Shown here: one piece after another, positions 1 to 11,152 of the stretch
Position numbering within the stretch: the first letter of the stretch is position 1
How the letters are laid out: each line of letters opens with the position of its first letter
Notes under the pieces: generated by a model
What the model was told of the DNA's origin: nothing
Databases searched by the model: none
The model's input: the letters and a program-made list of their open reading frames with translations, nothing else
Source of the DNA: Fomitopsis serialis
Lineage: Eukaryota > Basidiomycota > Agaricomycetes > Polyporales > Fomitopsidaceae
DNA length: 64,000 nucleotides
Reading direction: 5' to 3'
Assembly (NCBI RefSeq): GCF_022376445.1
Contig: NW_025955051.1
Coordinates: 1 to 64,000 of the forward strand
Made by a program: the position numbers and the translations under genes

Positions 1-700
1 GCGGAGATGAAAAACAGCTCTGAGTCTGATCCGCGACACAGCGCTGCAGATTGCTGGTGATTGTGTAAGCTGACTGCAAGCAAAGCACGGCATCAAACGC
101 GACATTGATTGCTCACCCCGACGGCGCCTATTTCTGTTGCCACCGTATCTTCAACGTTTCCATCACTGACTCGGAGAATCGTCCTGGCCATATCCTGCTC
201 CTGATATCCGCGCGACACCAGGAATAAAGCACTATGAACAGCAGCACCGTGGAACAAGATTGGCATCGTCATTCAGATCTGTGGGCTACCTTTCATGCAA
301 CGCACTGGCAGTCAAATGGCGACACTCGGAGTCTACCAAAGTTCACCGTGACCGTGTCTCCTCCCGGTACAACGGTCGACCGCTCCCTTCACCTGCAGAG
401 TTGCCTCAGGCTATATCCTGTGCCGTTCCTACGCCTGATACTGCGTTGTTCGTGCATATCATCGCCTGCACAACATTCTAGAGTCTAGACACGATGAGGG
501 CGCACGCACGGCGTGTGACGACGTCGACAAAACGGACTTCGTACCACGGCAGCCTCTGGTCGTCGAGCCCAATATTCGATTGCTGGCACTGATCTACGAC
601 GGAGCGCGGGAGGCCCAGGGAGGCCCGGCGCTTTGAGCGCGGTGCTCACACCATGTTCACCGTGGGAGCGAGCAGTGGTAAGTTCATGCCCCTGCCACTG
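1..700. other. No recognisable gene at left edge
   Basis: Short open frames near 234-488 (plus strand) show no family motif, no splice-supported extension and no paralogue elsewhere in the window. The last ~20 bases before the aminotransferase (about 701-716) match the sequence just upstream of the second aminotransferase copy (about 13374-13390), so a piece of the promoter was duplicated together with the gene. Confidence 0.5.
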
Positions 701-756
701 CCATATCTAAGTCGGCAGAGCCATGCCACTCGTCGTCCTCATCCAGCCTATCCACC

Positions 757-2087
757 ATGCCTCCCCGAGGCTCCGCAACCATCGCTGCGCTGGCCCGGTG
801 CAGAAGACCGTCGGTGAAGGTCGCAGCTCAGCGCCGAGCTCTCGCCAACAGTGCACCCGCCGACGTCAAGACAGCTCAGGACACAAGTGCCGCAGGCAAC
901 GCGTCGCGCGCTCGTCGGAGCCTCGCGCCCCGTATCAAGCACGCTACCCGCCTGACGGAAGGGCGCGCGCTGCGCCAGGACGTGTGGTCCGTCTTCAAGT
1001 GAGTGCCGATTCGTGTGGATCTGCTCCTTCGCGCTGAGGCTAGGGTGCGAATGGTAACGTGATCGTCACAGCGCTGTCAACCTCCCCTCGGATTGTATCA
1101 ACCTCGGCCAGGGATACATGAACTTCCCGCCTCCGGAGTGGGCACGCGAGGGCGCCGAGGAGGCATTGCGTTCCACGATGGGGAACCACTACGCTCACCC
1201 GAAAGGCATCCCCCGACTGCGGAAAGCAATCCAGACATTCTATGGTACGCAGTTTCATGGGAAAGAGCTCGACACGGAGACGGAGATGGTCGTCACGAGC
1301 GGTGCGAACGAAGGTATGCCTCATCGTCGAATCTGTCAAGGGCGGGGCAGTGATGTGCTTGCATCGGGTGGCAGGACAGTATGCGGCCTTCACCGCGTTC
1401 GTAGAGCCTGGAGACGAGGTGATCATCATCGAGCCGTTCTTTGATCAGTACTTCCAGAGCGTCGTCTTCAATGGCGGCGTGCCGGTCTTCGTCCCCCTCC
1501 ATCCGCATCAAGGCGAGCCTGGGACGCTCTGCAAGCCGACTTGGACTCTGGACGTGAATGAACTCAGGTACTACTGTTAATCTCATCCTGAATCACATCG
1601 AAGCCCCGCTGAGATAGCACCGCCAGACGTGCCATCACCCCGCGCACCAAGATGCTCGTGCTCAACACGCCGCACAACCCGGTCGGCAAGGTGTTCACGC
1701 GGGCGGAGCTGGAGGCCGTCGCGCAGCTCGCAGACGCGCACGACCTGCTCGTGATGTCCGACGAAGTCGTGCGTCCGCCGCTCGTGCTCCCGCGCCGCCC
1801 TCCTCCGCACTGACGCACCGTGCCCAGTACGAGCGCCTCGTCTACGACAGGGAGCACGTCCGCTTCGCGACGCTGCCCAGGATGTGGGACCGGACGATCA
1901 CGGTGGGCTCAGCGGGCAGTGCGTCCCTTCGCGTCTCCTTCGTCCGCGCGCAGAGCACTGAGTACCCCCGCCCGCAGAGCTGTTCGCGGCCACGGGCTGG
2001 CGGGTCGGCTGGCTGATCGGCCCGCCCGCGCTGATCGGGCCTGTGTTCGCCGCATCGATCCGCATCGTGTACTGCTCGAACACGGTC
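757..2087 (+). pseudogene. 3'-truncated PLP aminotransferase, kynurenine aminotransferase-like (copy AT1)
   Basis: Class I/II PLP-dependent transaminase that would move an amino group between an amino acid and a 2-oxo acid. I read six exons: 757-998, 1072-1313, 1375-1567, 1627-1768, 1828-1918 and 1978 to about 2087. An Arg-rich N-terminus, possibly a mitochondrial presequence, precedes INLGQGYMNFPPP, YAHPKGIPRLRK and NTPHNPVGKVF, the Asn-Pro region that contacts PLP. The Schiff-base lysine codon is split by the last intron (A at 1918, AG at 1978-1979), giving GSAGKLFAATGW. Similarity to the full copy at 13423-15367 stops after RIVYCSNT near 2087. The C-terminal third, including the substrate-carboxylate arginine, is missing, and the 3' end of MT1 begins 64 bp further on. 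It is probably non-functional. The family is certain; kynurenine as substrate is only a family guess. Confidence 0.85.
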
Positions 2088-2150
2088 CGCACCAAGTCAT
2101 CCTCCACAAGACTGACGTTGGCGAATGTGTATATACTATACTGCACTACA

Positions 2151-3188
2151 TCAGAAAGGTTTCTGCGCACAAATAACGTTGTATTCCATCTCCGCATCCG
2201 CAGACTCCTGCATCTCCTTCTCCATCGCGTCCAGCATGAAATCGAGATCAGCTTCCGAGCTGACATAGCCCAGCCCACCGGCCTTGAGTACAGGCGTCTT
2301 CAGTCCTCGGAAGGCCCCTATCCAATTGTTGCGAGCGTCGACGGCAAGCTGGCCCCCATTCTTACCCAAAGGTATCTGCGCCTGCTCAACGCTGACTTGT
2401 GTGAACCCAGCTGTACGAAGCAGTGTAGGAATGAGGACGGCGCAGTCGAGGAGCAGACCCTTCGATTTGGTGATGGCGTTCACTAGCGCAGTGAACTTCT
2501 CCGTCTCTGGACCAGCCTTCCAAGCTCCGATCTCCCCCAACTGCACCCAGCCGCCAGGTACGAGGACCCGCAACATCTCCGTGAGGGCTAATTCCCATTC
2601 CTCTCTACGCAGCGCAACTATCAGAAGACGCTGACTGACGAGCTTGAACTCGTTGGTCCAGTCGGCTGGTAACGCGGTGATGCTCCCGACATGGAATTGT
2701 ACGTTGCCGCGCGAGACAACCGCGTCGTCCTCTCGCGGGAACAGACCTGGCTCGATGTCGAGACCGTGTATGACAGTCGTGCGAGGAACAACGTTCGTAA
2801 CGTCCAGCAACCATGTGCCTAGACAAAGTGAGCTACCAGACTTGTCATTTCCAAACATTGATACGCACCTGATCCCGTTCCGCTATCCAAAATATGGTCT
2901 TCCATGTTCACTGTGACATTAGGCACGATGAGGCGGTTCTTCAGAACCTGCAGGAGCACCCTATGCTGTAGAGCAAGTCTTTATGGACATTAGTTCGCAG
3001 TGCCAAGTCCGTGGCAATGAAGCCAACCTTTCCCTCTCGACAGCATCTGTCGGCAGGATGTAGTTGCTTCCTTGGTATGACTGGTATCTCCTCTCTCTGT
3101 GCAGTATGGAAGCCGTTCCGGCCGCCACGATATTCTGAGGGCTTGACACCGTGACGTCTTGCTGCACCATTGGAAAGGTCGATGCCAT
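2151..3188 (-). CDS. LaeA/UMTA-like SAM-dependent methyltransferase (MT1)
   Basis: Class I methyltransferase using S-adenosyl-methionine; the acceptor is unknown. I read three exons. Exon 1 starts MASTFPMVQQDV (ATG at 3188) and contains YQGSNYILPTDAVERER. Exon 2 carries SAM motif I, HILDSGTGSG. Exon 3 starts GTWLLDV and holds GLDIEPGLFP (acidic ribose-binding region) and the motif-III-like LVPGGWVQLGE, ending CAQKPF. The same three exons and intron positions recur in MT2 at 33688-34730, which supports the model. No internal stop or frameshift is seen. The layout 'ILP..ER + DxGTGSGTW + PGGW' is that of LaeA/UMTA-like proteins common in fungal secondary-metabolism regions. It converges on the truncated aminotransferase AT1. 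Confidence 0.85.
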
Positions 3189-3191
3189 GAC

Positions 3192-4650
3192 AGTGCACAG
3201 CCTGAGGACAAGAGTGGCCGAATTGTTATATACTAGGTGCCGTAGCTTTCTCTGGGATGTGATGGTTTATATGTAGGAGAGCCTCATCTAACGAGGGCTT
3301 ACTCAGGCTATCGGCACGCCCTGTGATCGTTCTCAAACAATGGGCTTCACGGTTGTCTCCGCACTCAAGCTTCCTTCTCAAGTTCACAGCCAAAGAAGGT
3401 CCCACATGATTCGGTATGTTTTCCGACTCGAAGTCAAGGTGCCCGATGTTCCTTGACTGGTTGATTTCTTCGGAACAGTGGCCAGACGAGTAGCATGATG
3501 AATCTGGCGCCAGTCGCTGCAGTTCCGACTCTCGGACGCGCTCGCAGCATAAAGGATTGCTTCCTTGACGGAGCCCATGTCTACGCCGATCTCAAATGTC
3601 AGTGCGAGGGAGACACATTTAGGAACTGGAACACGCTATCATGGCCTAGTATACGCTTTCTGCTTTCAAGCTTCGGATTACTACTAAGCCAGCGCACCTC
3701 GGAGAGCTCATTGAGAGCCGACAGCTTCTCGATATGGTCACTAGGAGGTGGGCTCCGTATTCTGATTCAGAATGGAAGGATGTTCAGTAGGTACGTTAGC
3801 CGGCGTCGCCGTGACGGCTATTCATCTTTTGTCACCCGTCTCTGAATGCGACAAGCTTTGGACTTGAGTGGACATCAGAGGTATCTAGCACATACCATTC
3901 AAGAGACGGAGGTTCAACTCTTCGACTGTAGGTACTACTAGTAGTAGGGCCTGAAATATCATCCGCTTCGTACTCCAAGTTATCACAGCGCCCAAGCGAT
4001 AGGTCTCTCACGAGTAACCACAGTCCTATCACGACTCGGACTTTTCGCCTTCAGGTCTGAGAAGTTGCCCATATGGCATACTGGTATGGTAGTCAAGATC
4101 CACTGCACTGGCCTTGCACCGGACACCAATTGATCTTTATTTAGTCCCACCGCTCAAATCAATCCAGTGAATGAGTGTGCAGACCTATGCGCGCTGAATC
4201 ACAAACTTTGCGAAGCTTCCGAATGCGAGAATCGAAGGTGTTGTGATCGAACCCGCCGCGGCCCCCAGTGCGCTCCACTAGCAAAGGACTTCGTAGCATT
4301 CCGCGTGCAGACCCGATGCTTGTTTTACAGAATACAGAATATTTGCAAGACCGTTTTCGTAGAGAATGATGAAGAACATTGTATCACGAGTCGACGGAGC
4401 AGGTAAGTTATTGATAATATGTCATGATGCACTAAGTGTACATTGGACTGCACCATAGCAGCGGCGAGATCCCGCTTCACGTCACGTTGCCGAGAGGGTA
4501 CACCTTACTGTCACCATCGCGCGCTGAGTGTTGGTCCCCGCCGTCGACCTCCTACATTCCATAACGTTCGTGTGTGAGCCTGTCCTTGTCGGCCCCAATA
4601 AGACACATACCATAGCCTGGCTTGAAAACGGAGCATCAGTGATGGTGGTT
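3192..4650. other. No recognisable gene
   Basis: Short frames exist on both strands but none shows a known motif. A plus-strand frame at 4167-4406 is cysteine-rich yet lacks a signal peptide. A minus-strand frame around 3384-3760 has a protein-like composition but cannot be joined into a known family. Confidence 0.4.
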
Positions 4651-4654
4651 GTCA

Positions 4655-6740
4655 TCACGTGTACCACGGGCTTGACACCTGCAACCTTGAACACCCCCTT
4701 TCAATTGCTATGCATTGCGATCTCTCGCGAAGACATACCGTAGTGGTGGGGTTGAAACGGAGAGTGTCGCCGGTCTGTTGAGCTCTCAGTGGAGAAAGCG
4801 GATACGCTGGTTCCGTGTCATCGGTACCCCGCCCATGGGCGACACTTCTGTAGTTTAGCCTATAACGGTATTCATTAGTGCAGAACAACTACTGTTGCCA
4901 GACAAGAATGTACGTTGCTAGGAGAGAGTTGGCATAGACTAAAGAGAGAAACAGTGAATGGCGCTTGAAGGGTGGACGATGGGTATACGCACGTTTGCTT
5001 AGGAGCAGATCCAAAGCGAAATAGATCATGTTGTCGGGCATTCCCAGTAGCTGCGCCATCGAGCTCAGAGCACTCCACTCAAACAGAGGGAGACTATACA
5101 TACCGTGACAATGACGCACACGTTGAGTATACTGCATCGAGTTCCATCAATGTCCGAGCTTTAGTCTCTTTCAATGCGTACACATACCTCGTGAACAAGC
5201 CATTGTTAACTGTCCAGTAGATGAGTTTGTCGATCAACTTCGCACCGCATACTTTCAGCTATGGGTTTCGAGTCTGTGATGATGTTGAACGACTCACGGA
5301 GTCGGTGCTGGAGAGGCACATGAATGCAAGAATTTGATTAGCAAATACTTGACTGATATCCACTTACCAACGCAAGCGGACCATTAACGTTCGACTAATA
5401 ACTGACTCACTCTTTCATCCCTGATCTACGACGGCGAAGTAGAAAGACCAAGGCGACCAATATGATCCAATCAGCGAGACAACCGGCACCCAGGCCGATC
5501 CCGACTAATGCCTTAATGACGTGGGCAAATCAATTATGATAAGAACTGTTCGAGTCCAAGGTGGAAATATTACCCCGATCTTTTGTGACAAATCTGCGAT
5601 GACCTTGATCACAAGCCTGCAAAACATGTCAGACACGCATCCCACCGATCTATAACTTACCTATTAGATGGAACGTACAGTCTCTGAACGGTGACTTTCA
5701 TGTACTATGTGAGACGACGCAACACGAGCATGGATAATCACGTACTGAAGGCGCAAACTGTAAGGAATGCGAGATCAATAGTAAGCAAATGATATAAGCA
5801 TACGAGGACCATCGCGACATACGCAGCCGAGTGCATGACAGAATTCCCTACAAGATGGTCATAAGCTTCGTCGCACAGCTTCAGAAGGGCTGCGGCTTAC
5901 GATGACTAATGGCAACATCCAGTTCCGGTCTGCCACTTGGAGGTATGTCAGTACTCGGTGCACACTGAGCCGGAGCGATCTTACAGATGTAGACGCGGCG
6001 AGCGTAAAATCTACACATAACCTGATTAGATCCACAAAGGACTTGTCAGTCGTAGCAGAGAGATCAAACCCGTGTGCAATGCAGGTGATCACCGCCTGAG
6101 AATCAAGTCGTGAGTCATGACTATGTCGAGTCTTTTGTGAGCCCGAAGCAGGGATCGTGAGGCCTCACCGTCAAAACTATGGTACCCTGCAATAAATAAC
6201 AAATCAACAGTCAATCGTGTGGGATTGTAATCTCCGTGCTTACATCGAAGCTCCTGGATTTCCCGTGTTAGGAATTTGTTTGCCCATACCAAAGAATGAG
6301 GATACCCACCAAACAGACATTTTGAGTGCGGTCGGATTGTTGAAGTTGAGGATTACATAGTAGTAGATGACATGCATGCTGAGTGCGACATGCACCGTAT
6401 CAAGAAAGCTTCGGCGTCGCAATGTCGAAGCCAGTTCTAGACGAGTCAGAGTGAAATGTATTGCATGCTTACAGAAGTGACCAGACCTGTGAAAGGTTTC
6501 AGCGTTCATATCGACTCTAATACTAGTAGCCTATTGCGAAAGCATACCACAGCTTGAATATACAGTGGATCCTTTGGATAGTTGCGGTACCACATGTACG
6601 TCTGCAAGGTAGTAATACCGTATAAACTGAAACACAGTAAGCCACATGGCACCACATAGCTAAGGAATGCGTACTTACGTAGCGGTAAGCAGAACCCCTA
6701 CGAGGAGGACACCTACAGTCCTGCCGAGATCCTCACTCAT
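4655..6740 (-). CDS. DUF6534-type multi-pass membrane protein (gene 1)
   Basis: Seven-helix membrane protein of a large, functionally uncharacterised basidiomycete family. Many short exons can be joined. The start is MSEDLGRTVGVLLVGVLL (ATG at 6740). Then come LYGITTLQTYMWYRNYPKDP, VWSLLFLDTVHVALSMHVIY with YYYVILNFNNPTAL, RFYARRVYILADRNWMLPL, GIGLGAGCLADWIILVALVF with LLRRRRSGMK, LIYWTVNNGLFT, DNMIYFALDLLLSK and the family signature LVYANSLLAT. The tail after 4888 is hydrophilic and ends at 4655. The order of segments fits the family: LYG..Q..YY, LLDT.H, W..P, AD.....L, T.N.G, Y.NSLLA. I saw no internal stop in the conserved segments, but the splice near 6040-6090 is unclear. Whether it is a receptor is not known. 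Confidence 0.75.
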
Positions 6741-6749
6741 GGCCCGAGT

Positions 6750-7990
6750 CGTAAGCGACGCTTGATCCTTGTCGAGGTTGGTCCACTAGCTGGTACTGCA
6801 GTGGTTGGACAGAGTGTTCCACCCTCGGAAGCTGCGAATGTCTAGTGGGTAGCTAAATACGACTTCATCCTAGACATGGGAATAGTTGAGGAGTGTTTCT
6901 GGGTGTGGCGCTACTGATCATGATCGCATCTGTACAGCACAGAGTCAGAGGATGCAATTAGCAAACTGACTGTGTATACAAGCGATTGGCGGTATTCCGA
7001 TACTCACCATGGTCCTCAGATCAACGTCATGCAGATGGTCACACGAGATAACATTCTACCGTGATTGATGTGTGAATGCACTGGCACGCGTACCAATAGG
7101 TGAGTGGCTATATCCGTGAATGGTCCTCCGGGTGTATATCGAAGTCCTCACTTCGGACAGCCGTGGTACAAGCTGATGAGGCGTGCGAGCCTGAGCTGTT
7201 GCAACGCAAGCTCCGCGATCTTCTTGAGGATATCCTCAACTGTTCGCTTGCGATCTGCTTCGGTAGCTCACAGATGTGTCCGTCCATCTCTTATGCGGAC
7301 AGGCCCGGAGTTTGACGTGTCACTAGGACAGTGGCTGGGATTGTGTTCCGTAAGCAGCTTGCGAAGAGTGCGCGTCCACGGCTTCTGAGGTAGAGAATTC
7401 GGTCGAAGTTAATCACACAATGACGAGTTCAACTGCTGACTTACGGGATGAGAAGGATCATTGTTGGCGAGCGACAGTGGCCACGGTGCGTATGGTTGCA
7501 GGGGTTCGTGTAATCTCCGTTGAACGGTGTGTGCCGGTTCTTTCTCCACTGTTTTTGTTATTTTCGTCCCATCGTAGAAGTTGGAACACATCATCCACGC
7601 CCATTGATATGTAGATCACAACGGAAGTGTTCATCTGATTGCGGGAGAAGGTAAAGACTTCCCTATTCTCACTGTTAACGGAAACACTCCCGCGGACGTT
7701 GTCGCGGAACCCGGGTAGGCGTTGCTTAGCATGGAGAACAGAGGCCACGGGCATCATCTTACACATGCTCGCAGCACCGCTGCCGTTTTCGAGGCGGTAC
7801 GCCCGTCACCCCTCCGTCCCAATAACCACAACAGCGGCCGCCACCTGGCCATTCAGAGAGCAAGTGCACCGTGTCCGCGGAGGGAACTCTGGAATGAAAT
7901 CCACCGTACTTCTGTCAACCTCGTGCCCCTGGCGCCGCTCGCTGACCGGAGCACAGCTAGTGAGTTGACAGTCCTTTCCACCCACAGGCA
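6750..7990. other. No recognisable gene
   Basis: Frames of 60-110 codons on both strands (for example plus 7100-7315) have no family signature. The first ~50 bp are the presumed promoter of the DUF6534 gene on the minus strand. Confidence 0.4.
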
Positions 7991-7994
7991 CGTA

Positions 7995-8035
7995 CCTCCT
8001 CCTCCTCCTCCTCCTCCTCCTCCTCCTCCTCCTCC
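7995..8035. repeat. CTC/GGA trinucleotide microsatellite
   Basis: About thirteen perfect copies of CTC (GAG on the other strand). It lies about 95 bp upstream of the first recognisable codon of the dehydrogenase pseudogene, in the place where its Rossmann GxxxGxG start would be expected. Replication slippage or recombination here may mark the 5' break of that gene. Confidence 0.95.
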
Positions 8036-8130
8036 GGGTTCGGCAAGCGCCTCGTTCGCGCGAGCTTGAGCGCGGCAACCCCGTGCGCGCGCGTGCTGAC
8101 TTCCCCTCGCAGGCACGCAACGACCAGAAG

Positions 8131-8674
8131 TTGCGCCCGAACTCGACGTGACGGAGCCGGAGGAGACTATCAAACGCAAGGCGGCGGAGGTGGTCGCAGT
8201 GCGAGGCAGGTTGGACGTCCTCGTGAACAACGCAGGGGAACGCGCCGAAGAGCCTGCTCGAAGAGAGAGGGTGCGTGCCTCGTCGCTGGCCCCTCTCCCG
8301 GGTGCTCATCGGGCTGACTATGCGCGGGATGTCCAAAGATCCACGATGATGGCCCTGGATCAGTTCAACGTGTACTTCGGCTAGCTCAGGGACGTCACGC
8401 ACGCGATTCTGCCCTATATGCGCGAACGCAAATCTGGGACTGGGACCGGGCGGTCCAGTTCATCGTCGACGTGGTGCCGGGCGAAGGACGTGCCGTGGGG
8501 AGGACGCTTCTGTTCCGGCTGCTGCTCCGGAATGCGACGAATGTGAATGCGAGGGCGCACTCAGAGCGGCTCGCGCAGGATATGGATGCGTGGCAGGACG
8601 CCGGGAAGAACCTGGATTTCGATGAAGATCAGGGGCAGGAGGCGCGGGCGCTCGCACGAAAAGGCGTACCTTAG
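8131..8674 (+). pseudogene. Short-chain dehydrogenase/reductase (SDR) remnant
   Basis: NAD(P)-dependent oxidoreductase family. The recognisable pieces are ELDVTEPEETIKRKAAE (end of the nucleotide-binding fold) followed by GRLDVLVNNAG, the SDR NNAG motif. Next is MMALDQFNVYFG, an in-frame TAG at 8382-8384, then LRDVTHAILPYMRERKSGT. The catalytic Ser/YxxxK section that should follow is absent. The next similarity is the family's C-terminal part (VDVVPGEGRAVGRTL to DMDAWQDAGKNLDFDE), in another frame, ending at 8674. The N-terminal TGxxxGxG motif is also missing. Nonsense codon, internal deletion, frame change and missing 5' end together make this a clear pseudogene. Codon GC is high, so it was once a normal gene. 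Confidence 0.8.
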
Positions 8675-8679
8675 ATCGA

Positions 8680-9240
8680 CATGTCTATGTGTTTCCTTTG
8701 ATTCATTCTCTGTACTGTACACGGTGTTGTTGAACGTTGAACGCTGAACTTTCCGGTCAGCATCCATCGCGTTGGCAGCAGTGGTTTGGTGTGGGCGTCG
8801 AGATTCAGCTAATCAGCGTCAGTCGGAGTTATATGTCAGAGGGTCGTACATATGCACCCATATGTTATTCGCGGACATGTTAACAGCCGGCTTATCTGCG
8901 TATTGTGTCCCCAGGATGGCGCCGCGACATTGATTGCTAAGATCATAAGCCCTGTCACCGGCGCCTCTTGACCTCGACGTGCCCGCTCAAGATATGCCGC
9001 TGCTAAGGAGGCGAAAGCACGCTGTGCGCTGCATACCGCAAACGGTACGGTGAAATCTCTTCATTGCACCAATCGACTTGGGACCCGGTATGAGTAGGCG
9101 AGAAGAGGTTTGGCCTTGGGTCAGAGGTTGGGCCCAACAATCTAGCATGTTGAGCAACGCAGACGCGGTGAGTTTTGAGCTCGAGTTTTGTTGTAGACGA
9201 TGTGGTCGGATGATAGCGCTAAATGCTAGAATCGGTGTTA
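8680..9240. other. No recognisable gene
   Basis: Nothing with family similarity is seen on either strand between the SDR remnant and the repeat block that starts near 9261. Confidence 0.4.
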
Positions 9241-9260
9241 GACAAACGCGTGGGGGAGAA

Positions 9261-9325
9261 GGAGGAGGAGAGGATTCCATTTAGTCACCATGCTTGGGCG
9301 CCGTAGGGCTCGCCACGCGTGACAG
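9261..9325 (+). repeat. Short dispersed repeat R, copy R1
   Basis: GGAGGA tract followed by TTCCATTTAGTCACCA, a GC-rich arm with GGCGCCGTAG, and CACGCGTGACAG. The same order of blocks recurs near 21861, 33525 (5' part), 48379 (degenerate) and 57361. See the separate entries and the finding on this family. Confidence 0.7.
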
Positions 9326-9504
9326 CACTCCGCACGACTTACTATAAATCTCGATGACTCAATGCTCATCTGTTTCTCTATGAGTGAGAAGGCGACGCGT
9401 CGTTGACTTGAGAGCGCGAACCCGAGTAGGTGGCACGGACGCGCGAGCAGACGAGCGGGCGTGCGGGCGAAGAAGCCAGAGCGCCTCGCCACATCGTCAC
9501 GACT

Positions 9505-9965
9505 GTACCGATCTGATCTGGCGGGCGCTAACCGCATGAACCGCCGAGCGCGGCGCTCAGTCCACGCTTAGTATATATTTGCCTTTCCTCCTCCTCCCTA
9601 TCGTCCCCTCGCATACATACTCACGCATGATGCTTTTCTCTCCTGGCGATCTGGTTCAAGAGCATCCCGTGAAGAGAACTGCCTGCTCCGTTCGACATCA
9701 TAACTTCCTCGCGCTAGGGCCGCTAGAGGGTCTTGCATCGAGACTAAACCAGCTCCAGCCACATCTGTGTCTGGAACATCCGGTCGAAACACGCAGGTGA
9801 ACATTGCGGTTTATGCTCCGCCATGTTCGTGAAACCGAGTGAGGAGGAGGAGGAGGGGGATCCATTAGTGAGGTTGTGATCTTCCGCTCGGACGACGAGA
9901 GGTGCGTACAGTACTCTCAAATCACCGAGGATGCGGACGTGATTGACGCGTTGTGCTCCTGGTCA
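9505..9965 (+). repeat. Dispersed repeat A (starts with ACCGATCTGATCTGG)
   Basis: This block shares ordered stretches with 12743-13210 (copy B): ACCGATCTGATCTGGCG, then TCTGGTTCAAGAGCATCC against TCTGATTCAAGCATCC, then ACACGCAGGTGAACATTGCG against ACACGCAGGTGGACGTTGCG, then a PSEE/PSEV-like codon stretch and a similar intron end ending CTGGTCAG. An extra GGAGGA...GGATCCATTAGT insertion is present at 9841-9870. The 3' side (about 9980-10230) resembles 45300-45560, starting at GAAGGGCAGCGCAC. It could be the 5' end of a duplicated, decayed gene or a mobile repeat. No product can be named. Confidence 0.6.
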
Positions 9966-10234
9966 GTTTGCTATATGTGCCGAAGGGCAGCGCACCAACC
10001 TCGACTACGTCGTGCAGCTCTAGGCTCGCCACGCCAGGAAACAAGATCGTGATTCGCCCGATGTCCAACATTCCTCGTCAGCAAGGTCTTCCTCTCCTCA
10101 TGTCACGCCCTCCACCTCGATCCAAGACTTCATCCTGCGGTTCGCGAAGACGGACTCTCTTACCTCTTGTATTCAGTCCGTTCCATGAGCGAAGGATGGA
10201 AGTGAACGATCAACGTCGATCCAAATATCGTGCG

Positions 10235-11150
10235 TCAGTAGCCTCTTGGCGATGTCCGTGTCTCGCACTCACCCACTTTCTCGTTGGTCTCCCATCAGAC
10301 TGACGAAGAGCTGGGCTGGAAATCCTCCCTATGGCACAATGTTCAGAGGGCTTAGCATCCAGTACGCCGTTCCTTACCGTGGTTGTGACCGCTTGCTGAC
10401 GTACAACCATCTTTGTGACCTTACAATTGACTACAGATACACGGTTAGGACTGGCGATTCGCGCGGTCGACTCGGAACACTACGTGAACGGTGTAGAGGC
10501 CACGCCCGTCGTCAGCGCGTCTGGACTCTCCACGGATAGTCGCTGGAAGAGTCGACCAGGTCGGATATAATCTTCCCGAGCCGCCGATGCTGTCAAGTTC
10601 ACCTCGCAAAGACAGCCGACTCGCATCCCCCACGGACTGCGTGATGCTATCCAATCAAGTCTTCGTCGCTTTCTGCCGCACAGCTGTCGCGCCGATCAGT
10701 CTCACTCGTTCCTCCATGCCTCATGTGACCATGGATGCATAGCCGGCACTCGGCCGCTCCCCCCCTAATCGTTGAGCAAGTGTTCTGGATGAAGTACAGA
10801 GTTGAGGAACGTTCTCGTCTGTCCTGTCTCAGTGACTGCCGGACCTCGCCCGGACTGGGCTACCGTCGTAGTGAAGGAAGATAGCCTACGTTGAAACTTA
10901 AATCCCGTGGTGCGTTAATGATATGGTCGCTCTTATATCGACTGCAGCTGCTCACCTCATACTTAGGCTTTGTATTGTTCGACAACATCACGCCTAGGGG
11001 GGTGAGCTCGGTTGCTAGGATTTCCTTCGAGGGCGCCGAGGACGACTCAGCTAAATACCGAAGACGCTGAACGATGGAGCTGTTTCTGTCGCCCCCGCTC
11101 CTCGATACAGCTCAGATTTCCGCAATGGACGTACGGCATCTACTCTCAAG
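10235..11150. other. No recognisable gene
   Basis: Plus-strand frames between 10246 and 10539 are open but match no known family. The rest is broken in all frames. Confidence 0.4.
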
Positions 11151-11152
11151 CG

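Noticed and set aside
4167..4406. Cysteine-rich small protein (effector- or toxin-like)
   Set aside because: No signal peptide, irregular cysteine spacing and no supporting context; a chance frame is more likely.
9281..9287. TTAGTCA as a functional Yap1/AP-1 site shared by cluster promoters
   Set aside because: The motif always comes inside the larger R repeat and in orientations and distances that do not agree between genes, so a repeat origin explains it without assuming regulation.
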